Shown here piece by piece: positions 1 to 8,531 of a DNA stretch of 64,000 nt; position 1 is the stretch's first letter; each line of letters starts with the position of its first letter. A program made the position numbers and the translations under genes. Under the pieces are notes generated by a model. The model saw nothing but the letters and a program-made list of their open reading frames with translations. It made no database searches and was not told the origin of the DNA. Source of the stretch: Bacillus_I endophytica_A (lineage in GTDB: Bacteria; Bacillota; Bacilli; Bacillales; Bacillaceae_H); assembly GCF_026790145.1 (NCBI RefSeq), contig NZ_JALAMS010000001.1:434001-498000 (forward strand). The letters are read 5' to 3'.

Positions 1-888
1 GTTATGACCCGTTTGAAATGCCTCAACGGTATGCTTAATAAATGTCTTAGTAGCAAAAGAAATATAACGATTTTTTCTCGTAATTACAGCAAGTTGCCAA
101 GGAATATAATTTTTTAGTTCTTTAATTTTTAGAGAGGGTTGATAAAGTTTTCGGCAAATGGAAGTTGGAAAAAGAGCGACCCCTAAATTCGCAGCAACCA
201 TTTCAGCAATAAAATCCCACTGTGAACTTTTATATGCTACATTAGGTGCAAAGCCGTGTTTGATACATTCTTTATAAATAATGTCGTGCATAGCAAAGTC
301 TTCATGAAAGATAATAAATGAATCATCTTTTAAATCAAGCAAGCTGAGCGATTCCTGATCTGAAAGTGGATGATCTTCATGTATAACGACTTTCATAGGC
401 TCCCCAGCTAATTTTGTAAGGTCAAAGATGTTTTCTTCAATCGGAAGCACTATAACTCCAACGTCAACTTCCCCAACTTCAACCATTTTCGTTACTTTAG
501 CTCCCCCAAATTCAATCATTTCAATTACGATATCGGGATAAGAATCTCGAAATGACTTAATAATAGTTGGAAAGAAGAGTGTTCCAACAATAGGAGGAAT
601 CCCTATTTTTATTTTTCCTTTTTTTAAATTCATAAGATCATAAAGAGAATTAGATAAATCATATAATGAATGCAAAATTGTGGTTGCTTCTTTGTATACA
701 ATCATCCCCGCATCTGTAAGCTGAATTTGTTTGCCAGAGCGGTCGATTAACGTTACTCCAAGTTCATCTTCAAGTGCTTTAACCATTTTACTTAAAGACG
801 GCTGAGACACATGGAGTTTGTGAGCAGCCTTTGTAAAACTTTGTTGCTTAGCAACTGTTGTGAAATAATGTAAATGTCTAAAATCCAT
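1..888 (-). CDS. LysR-family transcriptional regulator, CidR/YwbI-like (3' end beyond window)
   Basis: The minus-strand reading frame starts with ATG at 888 and is still open at base 1, so 296 codons are visible and only a few C-terminal residues are missing (LysR proteins are usually about 290-300 aa). Residues 17-40 (SFTKAAHKLHVSQPSLSKM...) form the winged helix-turn-helix typical of the family, followed by a linker helix and an effector-binding domain. The regulatory half (for example SSQWDFIAEMVAANLGVALFP) resembles what I remember of B. subtilis YwbI, the CidR-type regulator of holin-like cidAB genes. The target operon would lie outside the window to the left, so the CidR assignment is inference. 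A GGAAGGAG ribosome site precedes the ATG. Confidence 0.85.
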   Translation of the reverse strand, partial: MDFRHLHYFTTVAKQQSFTKAAHKLHVSQPSLSKMVKALEDELGVTLIDRSGKQIQLTDAGMIVYKEATTILHSLYDLSNSLYDLMNLKKGKIKIGIPPIVGTLFFPTIIKSFRDSYPDIVIEMIEFGGAKVTKMVEVGEVDVGVIVLPIEENIFDLTKLAGEPMKVVIHEDHPLSDQESLSLLDLKDDSFIIFHEDFAMHDIIYKECIKHGFAPNVAYKSSQWDFIAEMVAANLGVALFPTSICRKLYQPSLKIKELKNYIPWQLAVITRKNRYISFATKTFIKHTVEAFQTGHN

Positions 889-1181
889 TTTTACTCCTTC
901 CTTTACAATGTCTTCTGTAGACTGTATTTATTGTATAAACATGAGACTTTGTATGTAGGCTTATATTGTGATTAGTGCGTTAACTTATAGGTTAAGAATT
1001 TTAATTTATCATTTCTTTATTAAGAAAGAAACGATATAATAATTTACAGTATAATGAATCGTTTATCGATGTCGTTTATATAAAATAAACTAAAGTAGTA
1101 ACGGTGTATCATAATAAGGAAAGTTCAATAACCACTTTTCCTCTTCAGTAATTAATATATGTAAAAGGCAGGTATCTACTA
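889..1181. other. AT-rich intergenic region between divergent genes
   Basis: This 293-base gap separates the LysR gene from the divergent gene at 1182. It holds several TATAAT-like hexamers (around 1034 and 1051) and a short inverted repeat TTAAC-6-GTTAA near 980, which could be a regulator site, but no promoter with a good -35 element stands out. No small gene with a ribosome site was seen. Confidence 0.4.
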
Positions 1182-1952
1182 TTGGCGCATCCAGATGATA
1201 TAAAAGAGCTTGTTTATATCAACGGAAACGTAAACGATAAGTGTTTCTTAACGCACGGCATTGAATTTAGGGAATTCCTTGCATCTCTCCCAACAGAGCT
1301 GTCAAATCTTCTTCTGTTGAAACATAATTACGAAGATAGCGATTTCCATATGGGAACGTTTATGAATTATGTTGAAAAGGAACAGATTACAGAGCTTGTT
1401 AAAGAACCCATCAGAACATACAGTGAATTTTGCTGGATTGATATTGATGATACAAGCTTGCTTGATTCCCTAGAACCAGAAGAAAAGGCAGCATTGCTTT
1501 ACTTAGGACATTATAAGAAACCATTATCTTCTCCGTTTTTCCGTAAGCTTAATAATGAATATGTTTATTTAACAGAAGAGGACGGCTGGTTAAATAAAGT
1601 TTACTGTAAGCAGGTAGCCCATATTCAGCATATGATTAGTCATATTGTACCACTAAAGACATCAATGCTAATAAAAAAACGCCTTCCGCTTTTTCGTAAA
1701 CATTTAGATTATCCACCGCTGCCGCCCGTCTTGGCACATACGATTCTAACCTTAACACATGACGGCCTGTTAATCGACTTTAAAAGTATGACAAGGTCGC
1801 GCAAGGATTTGCAAATTCCGCTTTATACTGTAGGTTCTTTTTTCAGTATAGATGAACTTCTGCAAGATTTATCTTTTTATAAGCAAGAAAGCAGTTATAA
1901 AGCGAAGCTTATTTATTCTCGAAAAGATGATATGTGGGATTTAATCTACTAA
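1182..1952 (+). CDS. Unrecognised 256-aa cytoplasmic protein
   Basis: TTG start at 1182 preceded by an AAAGGCAGG ribosome site. I do not recognise the family. The protein has no signal peptide or membrane segment, is acidic in its first half, and carries an aromatic- and proline-rich stretch near residue 175 (LDYPPLPPVLAHTIL). It shows no catalytic signature I know. The reading frame is clean and codon use matches the neighbours, so it is probably a real gene. It converges on the acetyltransferase gene, and the two coding ends overlap by 4 bases. Its terminator lies inside the 3' end of that gene. Confidence 0.7.
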   Translation: MAHPDDIKELVYINGNVNDKCFLTHGIEFREFLASLPTELSNLLLLKHNYEDSDFHMGTFMNYVEKEQITELVKEPIRTYSEFCWIDIDDTSLLDSLEPEEKAALLYLGHYKKPLSSPFFRKLNNEYVYLTEEDGWLNKVYCKQVAHIQHMISHIVPLKTSMLIKKRLPLFRKHLDYPPLPPVLAHTILTLTHDGLLIDFKSMTRSRKDLQIPLYTVGSFFSIDELLQDLSFYKQESSYKAKLIYSRKDDMWDLIY

Positions 1953-2644
1953 GATGACGCTTCAGATGGAGCGTCTTTTTTGTATAGTGGGTTTTTCCAT
2001 TCCATTAAAAGAGCGTAATGACAAGAGTGTTCGTCTTCTAAGTAGTTAGGAACAACGGTAAGGGGAGTGCGTCCACTTTTTAATAAAAAGGTTACAACAG
2101 GATCGATTATTTCTCCTTTTATGATTTTCTCAATGTATTTTTCAGGGGAATAAAGATGTTTATATTTCGAATAATGGGGCATGCGAGCTCCACCAAGCAA
2201 TCTTTTTAAATTATAATGTACAGCAACTTCATAAAGTGAATGAACGAGCCATTTGCCAAGCTGTAGCTTCCTAAAAGAAGGAGCAACACATATGTCTACA
2301 ACATAAAGAGTATCACCATGCTCAGTGTGATTACGGATATAGCCTTGATCAGTTACTTTATCCCACGTGTGTTCTTCTTGATGTTCATCATATTTGATAA
2401 TAAGTGAGGTGATGGAGCCGACAATTTCCCCATCAACTTCGACACATAAACATCCTGTTTTAAAATGCTTAATATGTTCTGTAAGCTGTTGTTCAGACCA
2501 AAGAAGATCAGGTGGAAAAGGCGGAGGAAAGGCACATTTTTGGACAGCTATTAAAGCATTAATATCATCCTCATTATAGCTGCGAATTTTTGCTTCTACA
2601 AACTTATTATTATGAAACATAAGCAACTGTTTTTTATATTCCAT
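1949..2644 (-). CDS. GNAT-family N-acetyltransferase
   Basis: 231 aa, ATG at 2644 with GGAG eight bases upstream. The central part has the GNAT acetyl-CoA fold: a beta strand LYVVDICVAPSFRK followed by the pyrophosphate-binding turn LQLGKWLVHSLYEVA (about residues 115-145). Family members transfer an acetyl group from acetyl-CoA to an amine; the substrate here cannot be read from the sequence. The overall shape resembles the acetyltransferase half of B. subtilis YhcX-type proteins but lacks the nitrilase-type half. It stands alone, convergent with the preceding gene and divergent from the SDR gene. Confidence 0.8.
   Translation of the reverse strand: MEYKKQLLMFHNNKFVEAKIRSYNEDDINALIAVQKCAFPPPFPPDLLWSEQQLTEHIKHFKTGCLCVEVDGEIVGSITSLIIKYDEHQEEHTWDKVTDQGYIRNHTEHGDTLYVVDICVAPSFRKLQLGKWLVHSLYEVAVHYNLKRLLGGARMPHYSKYKHLYSPEKYIEKIIKGEIIDPVVTFLLKSGRTPLTVVPNYLEDEHSCHYALLMEWKNPLYKKDAPSEASS
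1956..1981 (+). terminator. Terminator of the 1182-1952 gene
   Basis: GACGCT pairs with AGCGTC around an 8-base loop, followed by seven T. It sits within the last codons of the convergent acetyltransferase gene, so the two transcripts overlap. Confidence 0.7.
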
Positions 2645-2752
2645 TCTCTCATTCTCCTTTTGAAAAGATTGAATAATAAAAATATTTTGCTCATTTCTTT
2701 CTTCTATGGTAATTTGAAGTAGACAATGTGTAAAGAGAAAGGAAGTTGAAAA

Positions 2753-3538
2753 GTGGATTTACAACTTAAAGGGAAAAATGCAGTTGTTCTTGCAGGAAGC
2801 CAAGGTCTTGGAGAAGCTATTGTTGAAGGATTTGTGAAAGAGGGAACAAATGTTATTATTGCAAGTCGTTCAGAAGACAAGCTAGCTCAAATGTGTAAGG
2901 AGCTAACAAAAAAAGGGGAGTCACGTGTTTTATATCAGAAAACGGATATTACGAAACCTGAAGATATTGAAGCCCTTTTAGAACGGGTGAAAGCGGAGTT
3001 TGGTTCACTAGATATTTTAATTAATAACAGCGGAGGACCGAAAGCTGGTACGCTTAATGAACTAACTGATGAAGATTTTTACAATGCCTTTGAACTCAAC
3101 CTTCTTAGTTATGTGAGGTCAATTAGAGCTTTCTTTCCGCTTCTAAAAGAAAAAGGAGGAAAAATCATTAACATCGCTTCTTCTTCTATTAAGGAACCAA
3201 TTGAAGGGCTTCTTCTATCAAATGTCTTCCGCACGGGTGTTGTAGGATTAACGAAAACCATTGCAGGTGAATTTGCCCCGTACAACATTTTAGTAAACAC
3301 GGTAGCACCAGGTAGAATCGCAACAGCGCGCGTTGAGCATCTTGATGAAGTAAGAGCTGAAAAACAGGGGAAAAGTATCGAACAAGTAGGACAGGAAGCA
3401 AAGGCTGGCATCCCGCTTGGCCGCTATGGAGAACCTAGAGAATTTGCAAATGTTGTTTTATTTTTAAGCTCTGATGCAAATACATATATGACGGGAAGTT
3501 CATTTTTAGTCGATGGTGGGGCAGTGAAGTCCATTTAA
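2753..3538 (+). CDS. Atypical short-chain dehydrogenase/reductase (SDR-like)
   Basis: GTG start at 2753 with GGAAG upstream; 261 aa, the usual SDR length. The Rossmann turn is present but imperfect (GSQGLGEA, residues 15-22, instead of TGxxxGIG), and the NNSGG strand is at 91-95. The catalytic YxxxK is missing: where it should be (residues 156-160) the protein reads SNVFR. This matches a recognised divergent branch annotated as 3-oxoacyl-ACP-reductase-like, in which the NAD motif and the tetrad are not conserved. A normal SDR redox activity should therefore not be assumed. Monocistronic, closed by a strong terminator. Confidence 0.85.
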   Translation: MDLQLKGKNAVVLAGSQGLGEAIVEGFVKEGTNVIIASRSEDKLAQMCKELTKKGESRVLYQKTDITKPEDIEALLERVKAEFGSLDILINNSGGPKAGTLNELTDEDFYNAFELNLLSYVRSIRAFFPLLKEKGGKIINIASSSIKEPIEGLLLSNVFRTGVVGLTKTIAGEFAPYNILVNTVAPGRIATARVEHLDEVRAEKQGKSIEQVGQEAKAGIPLGRYGEPREFANVVLFLSSDANTYMTGSSFLVDGGAVKSI

Positions 3539-3568
3539 AAACAGTTGGACTAATGTCCAACTGTTTTT
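3537..3568. terminator. Bidirectional terminator
   Basis: ACAGTTGGAC and GTCCAACTGT form a perfect 10-bp stem with TAAT loop, A run before and T run after, serving the convergent SDR and nitroreductase genes. Confidence 0.9.
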
Positions 3569-3570
3569 CA

Positions 3571-4182
3571 TTATAACCACGTTGTTAAACGGTCAAGGTC
3601 AAAGCGTTCGCTTTGATGAGCTTCTTTTGCTGCTTTTCCAATTGAAATGAGCATAACAGGTAGATACCTACCGCTCACTTTAAATTCTTCCACGAAGTTT
3701 TTTGCATTGAAGCCGCCCATTGCACATGTATCATATCCTTTTGCTTTTGAGGCGTGCATAAGAGTCATAGCGGCTAAAGAAGCATTTGTAAATGCTGCAT
3801 CACGAGCGAAAATATCATTTTCATAAGCACGGTTAATTTGACCTGCTAAAATGTCTTTTACTTCCGCTGTCATTGCTTCTCTATTTACAAGTGGATTATA
3901 TACATCATCTACATTTTTGTTTGCTTCTAAATCACCTAAAATAGCAACAACGGCTGAAGCCTCTGTGACTTGGTTCTGATTATAAGCAATTGGTAAAAGG
4001 CGCTGTTTTGCTTCATCACTTGTGAATACCATGAAATGCCAATGCTGAAGATTCCATGCAGATGGAGATTTTGCTGTTGCGGTTAAAATGTCCTTTAGTT
4101 CTTGTTCTGATATTTTATGTGAAGCATCATAATGTCTAATTGATGTACGAGCTTCAACAACTTCAAAAAAGTTTTGTTCCAT
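3571..4182 (-). CDS. yodC: NAD(P)H nitroreductase family protein, YodC-like
   Basis: 203 aa, ATG at 4182 after GGAGG. It is a flavin (FMN) nitroreductase-fold protein: RTSIRHYD at residues 12-19 is the FMN-phosphate motif, SPSAWNLQHWHFMVF follows at 38-52, and AMGGFN binds FMN near 154-159. It aligns along its whole length with B. subtilis YodC (202 aa) as I remember it, including the LQHWHF, GYDTCAMGGFN and PVMLISIGKA segments. Family members reduce nitro compounds, quinones or related electrophiles; the natural substrate is unknown. Monocistronic. Confidence 0.88.
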   Translation of the reverse strand: MEQNFFEVVEARTSIRHYDASHKISEQELKDILTATAKSPSAWNLQHWHFMVFTSDEAKQRLLPIAYNQNQVTEASAVVAILGDLEANKNVDDVYNPLVNREAMTAEVKDILAGQINRAYENDIFARDAAFTNASLAAMTLMHASKAKGYDTCAMGGFNAKNFVEEFKVSGRYLPVMLISIGKAAKEAHQSERFDLDRLTTWL

Positions 4183-4303
4183 TGAGAAACCTCCGAATTA
4201 TAATGTTAACTAAGTTAAAAATTGTAAAGGGGAGCAAGCAAAAAGTCAAACAGTTTGTTTTTAGTATGTGTTCGATAAAGAAAAAATACTTGAGGTGAGG
4301 AAA

Positions 4304-5170
4304 ATGAGTCAATTATATAAGGTTGGATTTATTGGAACAGGAGTAATGGGAAAAAGCATGGCTTCCCATCTTCAGCATCAAGGTCATGAACTTTCTGTGT
4401 ATACAAGAACAAAGGAAAAGGCGCAGTCATTAATTGATGAAGGAGCCGTATGGTGCTCTATAAAAGAAATAGCAGAAACGTGCGATGTTGTAATGACAAT
4501 GGTTGGCTATCCAAGTGATGTAGAAGAAGTATATTTTAGTGAACAAGGCTTAATAAACAATGCTAAAGCTGGCACATATCTCATTGATTTTACAACTTCA
4601 ACACCTTCTTTAGCACAAAAAATTTATAGAAGCGCAAGAGAAAAAGGGATTTATACACTTGATGCACCTGTATCAGGAGGAGACGTCGGTGCTCGAAATG
4701 CTACGTTAACAATTATGGTTGGTGGAGATAAGGATGTTTTTGACACATGTTCTCCAATGCTGAAAGCGCTAGGGGAAAATGTTCTTTTACAAGGACAAGC
4801 AGGTGCAGGACAACATATTAAAATGTGCAATCAAATTGCTATTGCTTCTAATATGCTCGGTATCTGTGAGGCAGTTGCATACGCTAAAAAAGCAGGATTA
4901 GATCAGGAAAATGTATTAAAATCGATTTCAGCAGGAGCAGCTGGAAGTTGGTCATTAAGTAACTTAGCTCCTCGCATTATAAATGGTGACTTTGAACCAG
5001 GTTTTTTTGTGAAACATTTTATTAAAGATTTGAAAATCGCGCTTGATGAAGCGGAAAAGATGGATTTTAAAATGCCTGGAGTTGAGATGGCGAAAGAAAT
5101 GTATGAAAAATTAGCACAGCAAGGGTTTGAAAATAAAGGTACTCAAGTCCTTTACAAATGGTATGAATAA
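4304..5170 (+). CDS. ykwC: NAD(P)-dependent beta-hydroxyacid dehydrogenase YkwC
   Basis: 288 aa from ATG 4304, chosen over an upstream GTG at 4268 because AGGTGAGG lies just ahead of the ATG and because the family begins near its Rossmann motif (FIGTGVMGKSMASHL). It belongs to the 3-hydroxyisobutyrate / 6-phosphogluconate dehydrogenase-like superfamily: LDAPVSGGDVGARN is the substrate-binding loop, and the catalytic lysine is in HIKMCNQI. The sequence is very close to B. subtilis YkwC, whose substrate is not established to my knowledge. In B. subtilis ykwC also lies near patA, so position supports the assignment. Confidence 0.93.
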   Translation: MSQLYKVGFIGTGVMGKSMASHLQHQGHELSVYTRTKEKAQSLIDEGAVWCSIKEIAETCDVVMTMVGYPSDVEEVYFSEQGLINNAKAGTYLIDFTTSTPSLAQKIYRSAREKGIYTLDAPVSGGDVGARNATLTIMVGGDKDVFDTCSPMLKALGENVLLQGQAGAGQHIKMCNQIAIASNMLGICEAVAYAKKAGLDQENVLKSISAGAAGSWSLSNLAPRIINGDFEPGFFVKHFIKDLKIALDEAEKMDFKMPGVEMAKEMYEKLAQQGFENKGTQVLYKWYE

Positions 5171-5226
5171 ACAAGGATAAAGAGCTCAGCTTTCCTCCAC
5201 AATAAGTGGTGAAGGAGTTGAGGACA

Positions 5227-5409
5227 ATGGCAAAACGTACAAAGAAACATGATGCAGATCAAAAAAATAAAAAAGGTTTTGACTCATCAAAAGCGGATAC
5301 TGAGTTTAGCCGTGAAATGGGAAGTGCCAAGGCAAATCATAAGCATAAAGAAGAGATGAAAAAGCAAAATGCTTCAAAAAATGCAGGAGTATATAAAGGC
5401 GGATTATAA
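5227..5409 (+). CDS. Small hydrophilic lysine-rich protein, possibly spore-associated
   Basis: 60 aa from ATG 5227 with GAAGGAGTTGAGG upstream; an in-frame upstream GTG at 5206 is less likely because it leaves this ribosome site inside the gene. The composition is extreme (about a quarter Lys, plus Asp, Ser, Ala and Asn, no Cys or Trp), so the product is probably disordered. TEFSREMG is reminiscent of the TEFA(S)-type elements of small acid-soluble spore proteins and of YfhD-like proteins, but I cannot assign it to either. It follows ykwC by 57 bases and has its own terminator. Confidence 0.65.
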   Translation: MAKRTKKHDADQKNKKGFDSSKADTEFSREMGSAKANHKHKEEMKKQNASKNAGVYKGGL

Positions 5410-5445
5410 AAAGAAATCCTCCCTCAATCGGGAGGATTTCTTTTT
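5408..5445. terminator. Bidirectional terminator
   Basis: A 16-base arm ending ATCCTCCC pairs with GGGAGGATTTCTTTTT around a 6-base loop. It lies between the small protein gene and convergent patA. Confidence 0.9.
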
Positions 5446-6592
5446 ATTTTAAGTAACGTTCCATCCTATCTAGTCCTTCTTTTAACTGTTCCATTGAACA
5501 AGCATAAGAAAGGCGTACATATCCTTGTCCATAATCTGAAAAGGCCGTACCTGGTGTGAGTGCAACACCAGCTTCTTTGACAAGATTTAAAGCAAACTCG
5601 TGTGAATCATGATGAAAAGGCTTAATAGATGGGAAAATATAAAATGCTCCGCTTGGTTTTGTAACGGTAAAGCCCATTTTAACAAGTCTTTCATAGGCGT
5701 ATTCCATCCGCTTTTTGTATTCCTTCTTCATTGGCACTGCATCATCTTTTCCCTCTGTTAAGGCAGCAAGCGCCCCTTTTTGAGAAATAGAAGAAGCACA
5801 TGAAACATTGTATTGTAGCACTTTTATCATATGTTTTGTAATCTGAGCAGGAGCAAATAAAAAGCCAATGCGCCATCCTGTCATTGAATGTGATTTAGAA
5901 ACTCCATTTATGACAATCGTTTTGTCTCTCATTGAAGAAATAGAAGCAATTGAAACATGATCGCCATAAAAAGTAAGTTCGCTATAAATTTCATCTGAAA
6001 TCACAAAGATATCGTGCTTTTCTAAAAGAGTTGCAATGTCTTGTAATTCTTCAAGTGAAAGAGTCACACCTGTAGGATTTGATGGATAAGGTAAAATAAT
6101 AGCTTTTGTGTTTGGCGTAATATGCTTTTTAAGTAGCTCTGCAGTAAGCTTAAAGTCTGTTTCTGTTGTATCAACATGAACAGGATGAGCACCACAAAGG
6201 GAGATAACAGGTTCATATCCTGGATAAACAGGAGCAGGCAAAATGACTTCATCTCCAGCACTTAAAATGGTACGGAAAGCAATGTCAATAGCTTGACTTG
6301 CTCCAACTGTTACAAGTACTTCATCTTCTGCTCTGTAGTGCAGATTGTAGCGTGAACGAACAAAGCTCGCAGCCGCTTCTCGAAGTTCTATAAATCCTGC
6401 ATTATGTGTATAGGATGTTACATTATCGTCAATGGCTTTTTTAGCTGCTTCTTTAACATGTAACGGTGTCGGGAAATCAGGTTGCCCAATTGTAAATGAG
6501 ATAACGTCCTCATAGTGAGCAACCATGTTGAAAAACTGGCGAATGCCTGAAATTTTTATGTTTTGTACACTAGTATTGATAAGATGCTCCAC
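5444..6592 (-). CDS. patA: Aminotransferase A (PLP-dependent, class I)
   Basis: 382 aa from GTG 6592; GGAGG eight bases upstream favours this over the ATG codons further up, and B. subtilis PatA also begins near this VEHL/MEHL sequence. Features of class I/II aminotransferases are visible: SFTIGQPDFPTP, the PYPSNPTG loop, SDEIYSEL, and the PLP-binding lysine in GVSKSHSMTGWRIGF. PatA transaminates amino acids, and in B. subtilis it has been linked to N-acetyl-LL-diaminopimelate formation in the lysine branch, which fits dapH and dapL lying 15 kb downstream. Monocistronic. Confidence 0.94.
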   Translation of the reverse strand: MEHLINTSVQNIKISGIRQFFNMVAHYEDVISFTIGQPDFPTPLHVKEAAKKAIDDNVTSYTHNAGFIELREAAASFVRSRYNLHYRAEDEVLVTVGASQAIDIAFRTILSAGDEVILPAPVYPGYEPVISLCGAHPVHVDTTETDFKLTAELLKKHITPNTKAIILPYPSNPTGVTLSLEELQDIATLLEKHDIFVISDEIYSELTFYGDHVSIASISSMRDKTIVINGVSKSHSMTGWRIGFLFAPAQITKHMIKVLQYNVSCASSISQKGALAALTEGKDDAVPMKKEYKKRMEYAYERLVKMGFTVTKPSGAFYIFPSIKPFHHDSHEFALNLVKEAGVALTPGTAFSDYGQGYVRLSYACSMEQLKEGLDRMERYLK

Positions 6593-6731
6593 TTTGATGT
6601 CCTCCATTTTTATAGAAATAATGTTATACATAGAGTACCATATAAAAACGATAGAAAGAGAAAAGAGTTTTAAAAAAGTCTGTGCTGGGTATGTAAACTA
6701 GAATACATAAAAAAGAAAGACGTGACATTTT

Positions 6732-7679
6732 ATGATAAGAGTATATGGAATAACGAAAGAAGGGGAGCTTAAAGAAAATCTACCACTTCGCGATACAGGA
6801 ACAGCGAGTATTTCATGGTACTGGGTTGACTTTGATCAACCAACAGATGAGGAAATCAAGCTTCTTTCCAAAAAGTTTCGGTTCCATCCTTTATCAATTG
6901 AGGACTGCGTAGAGCATGTACAGCGTCCAAAAATGGACTCCTATGACAAGTACACATTCCTCACAGTTCATTATCTTCAGCAAAAAAGTTTACAGGCAGA
7001 GGAAATTAACTTTTTTCTTGGGAAAAATTATGTTGTTACATTCCATAAGAAAAGCGTGCGAGCTATAAATAATACGTGGGCAAAATTAAGAAAAAATGAA
7101 AGGCTACAAAGAGGAGCAACAGAAATTGTACATGATATTATTGATCAAATTGTGGATGATTACTTCCCGCCTCTTTATCGTATCGAAGACCGTCTCAATG
7201 AAATTGAGGGAAGTGATGAAGAAGAGAGCCGCAGCTCTATCCTTGATGAGGTATTTGAGTTAAGAAGACAGTTAACGAAAATTCGTCGAACTATTTTTCC
7301 TATGCGTGAGTTAATATATAAAATTGTTAGCACTCAGCATATAAAGGATGTAGAAGAACAACATCTTTATTTCTAAGATATTGCAGATCACCTTCTCAAA
7401 TTAACGGAGCTTGTTGAAGTAAACCGAGATTTCACCTCCGATATACGAGATAACTATATTTCTATGAATTCAGACCGAATGAACAGCATTATGATGACGT
7501 TGACCGTCATTACGACTATCTTCATGCCTCTTAGCTTTCTTGCAGGACTGTATGGAATGAACTTTGTTTTTATGCCTGAACTCAAAGGGAAATACAACTA
7601 TTTTATTTTACTGGGAGTAATGGCGGTTATTGCTATTGTATTAACAATCTGGTTCCGTCGTAAAGGATGGTTTCGCTAG
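6732..7679 (+). pseudogene. corA: CorA-like magnesium transporter interrupted by an in-frame stop
   Basis: Read through one stop, the frame gives 315 residues, the normal CorA length. Codons 1-214 hold the cytoplasmic domain (for example FRFHPLSIEDCVEH, and a long helix with RRTIFPMRELI). Codon 215 is TAA (7374-7376), exactly in the stalk helix LYF-stop-DIADHLLKLTE. The same frame then continues to two transmembrane helices with the diagnostic YGMNF pore motif at about 278-282. CorA needs the stalk and pore in one chain, so the fragments (6732-7376 and 7464-7679) should not work as a transporter. There is no frameshift or second lesion, so the mutation is recent or is a base-call error. Confidence 0.88.
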
Positions 7680-7682
7680 AAG

Positions 7683-7715
7683 AAAGAGCTGTAGTCCATG
7701 GACTACAGCTCTTTT
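7683..7715. terminator. Bidirectional terminator
   Basis: A 15-base arm AAAGAGCTGTAGTCC pairs perfectly with GGACTACAGCTCTTT across a 2-base centre, then T residues. Shared by corA and the convergent small gene. Confidence 0.9.
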
Positions 7716-7717
7716 TA

Positions 7718-7912
7718 TTAATCTGTATGAATTTCTCCTTCACGGAAAAAGGCATTTGAAATATATCCTAAATCAACTTTTCCATCATCTAATTGAACAA
7801 GACAATGCTCTTGTTTTGTTTGACGGCGAATGTCCTCCAACAAAGTTTCTTCTATATCTTCAATAACTCTCATCTCGTTCTGTTTATTAAAAACAACGAT
7901 TGAGCCTTTCAT
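7718..7912 (-). CDS. Small conserved-looking protein of unknown function
   Basis: 64 aa if started at ATG 7912, 11 bases after AAGG; GTG 7924 and TTG 7921 lie too close to that ribosome site. The protein is acidic and has no membrane segment. VVFNKQNEMRVIEDIEE, followed by VQLDDGKVDLGYI and a phenylalanine-rich end, suggests a small beta-rich domain. I do not recognise it. It converges on the broken corA gene and shares its terminator. Confidence 0.55.
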   Translation of the reverse strand: MKGSIVVFNKQNEMRVIEDIEETLLEDIRRQTKQEHCLVQLDDGKVDLGYISNAFFREGEIHTD

Positions 7913-8092
7913 TGAACTCAACACCTTACTTTCGTCATAAGCTTTAGTTAGTATAAGAAATTTTTGCTTGTTCGTCTACCGTTTGAACTATATCCAAAGT
8001 TTTCTGTGAATTAAGAGGTTTTTTCTTTTTCTATTCATAAAGCTTTTAAAGCGCCGATACGTGAGATAGTGAGAAGAAGGAAAAGAGGAGAA

Positions 8093-8499
8093 ATGATGAC
8101 ACATAACTGGTTGGAATTTAAAATAGAGAATTTGCATATGGCAGTTTCTTTATCGTTCATTTGTAAAATTAAAGATAAGAAAGAGCTTATAGAAGAACGA
8201 GAAAAAGAGCTGAAATTATATAGTGGAAAAGAGTTGCTTGGACTTGGTGAAAAACGAGAAGAGGCAAACACTGTTTTATTTACTCAATAAGAGCATCATT
8301 CTCTTGTCTTTACAGTAGATGAAGTAGTTGGTTTATTGGAGATAAGAGAGGAAGATATTATGGATATGCCATCATTTGGAAAAATGAAGATACGCTAACA
8401 AAAAGTATAGGCATAGTAGAAGATAGGATTGTGCAGTTTCTCGACCTTCAGCGTCTCACCAACCTTTCAGCCAATTTAATAATAGATAAAAACAAATGA
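8093..8499 (+). pseudogene. Decayed CheW-domain (chemotaxis coupling) gene
   Basis: ATG ATG at 8093/8096 follows a good AAGAGGAG ribosome site. The first 65 codons give NWLEFKIENLHMAVSLSF and later a LYSGKELLGLGEKREEANTVLF segment, the order expected in CheW domains. An in-frame TAA follows at 8288-8290; the same frame then continues HHSLVFTVDEVVGLLEIREEDIMDMPSFGK, which contains the typical CheW VDEV motif. A one-base frameshift in the A run near 8382-8387 is needed to reach NEDTLTKSIGIVEDRIVQFLDLQRLT, ending at TGA 8497. The central 'RG..vPvi' segment seems deleted. In B. subtilis cheV (CheW plus receiver) lies beside patA, so this may be a relic of that locus. Confidence 0.7.
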
Positions 8500-8531
8500 A
8501 AGCTTGTTTTTTGAACAAGCTTTCATTTGTT
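8491..8531. terminator. Bidirectional terminator
   Basis: Two perfect 18-base arms (starting AACAAATGAAAGCTTGTT) with a 5-base loop. It overlaps the stop codon of the CheW relic and serves ykyB from the other side. Confidence 0.85.
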
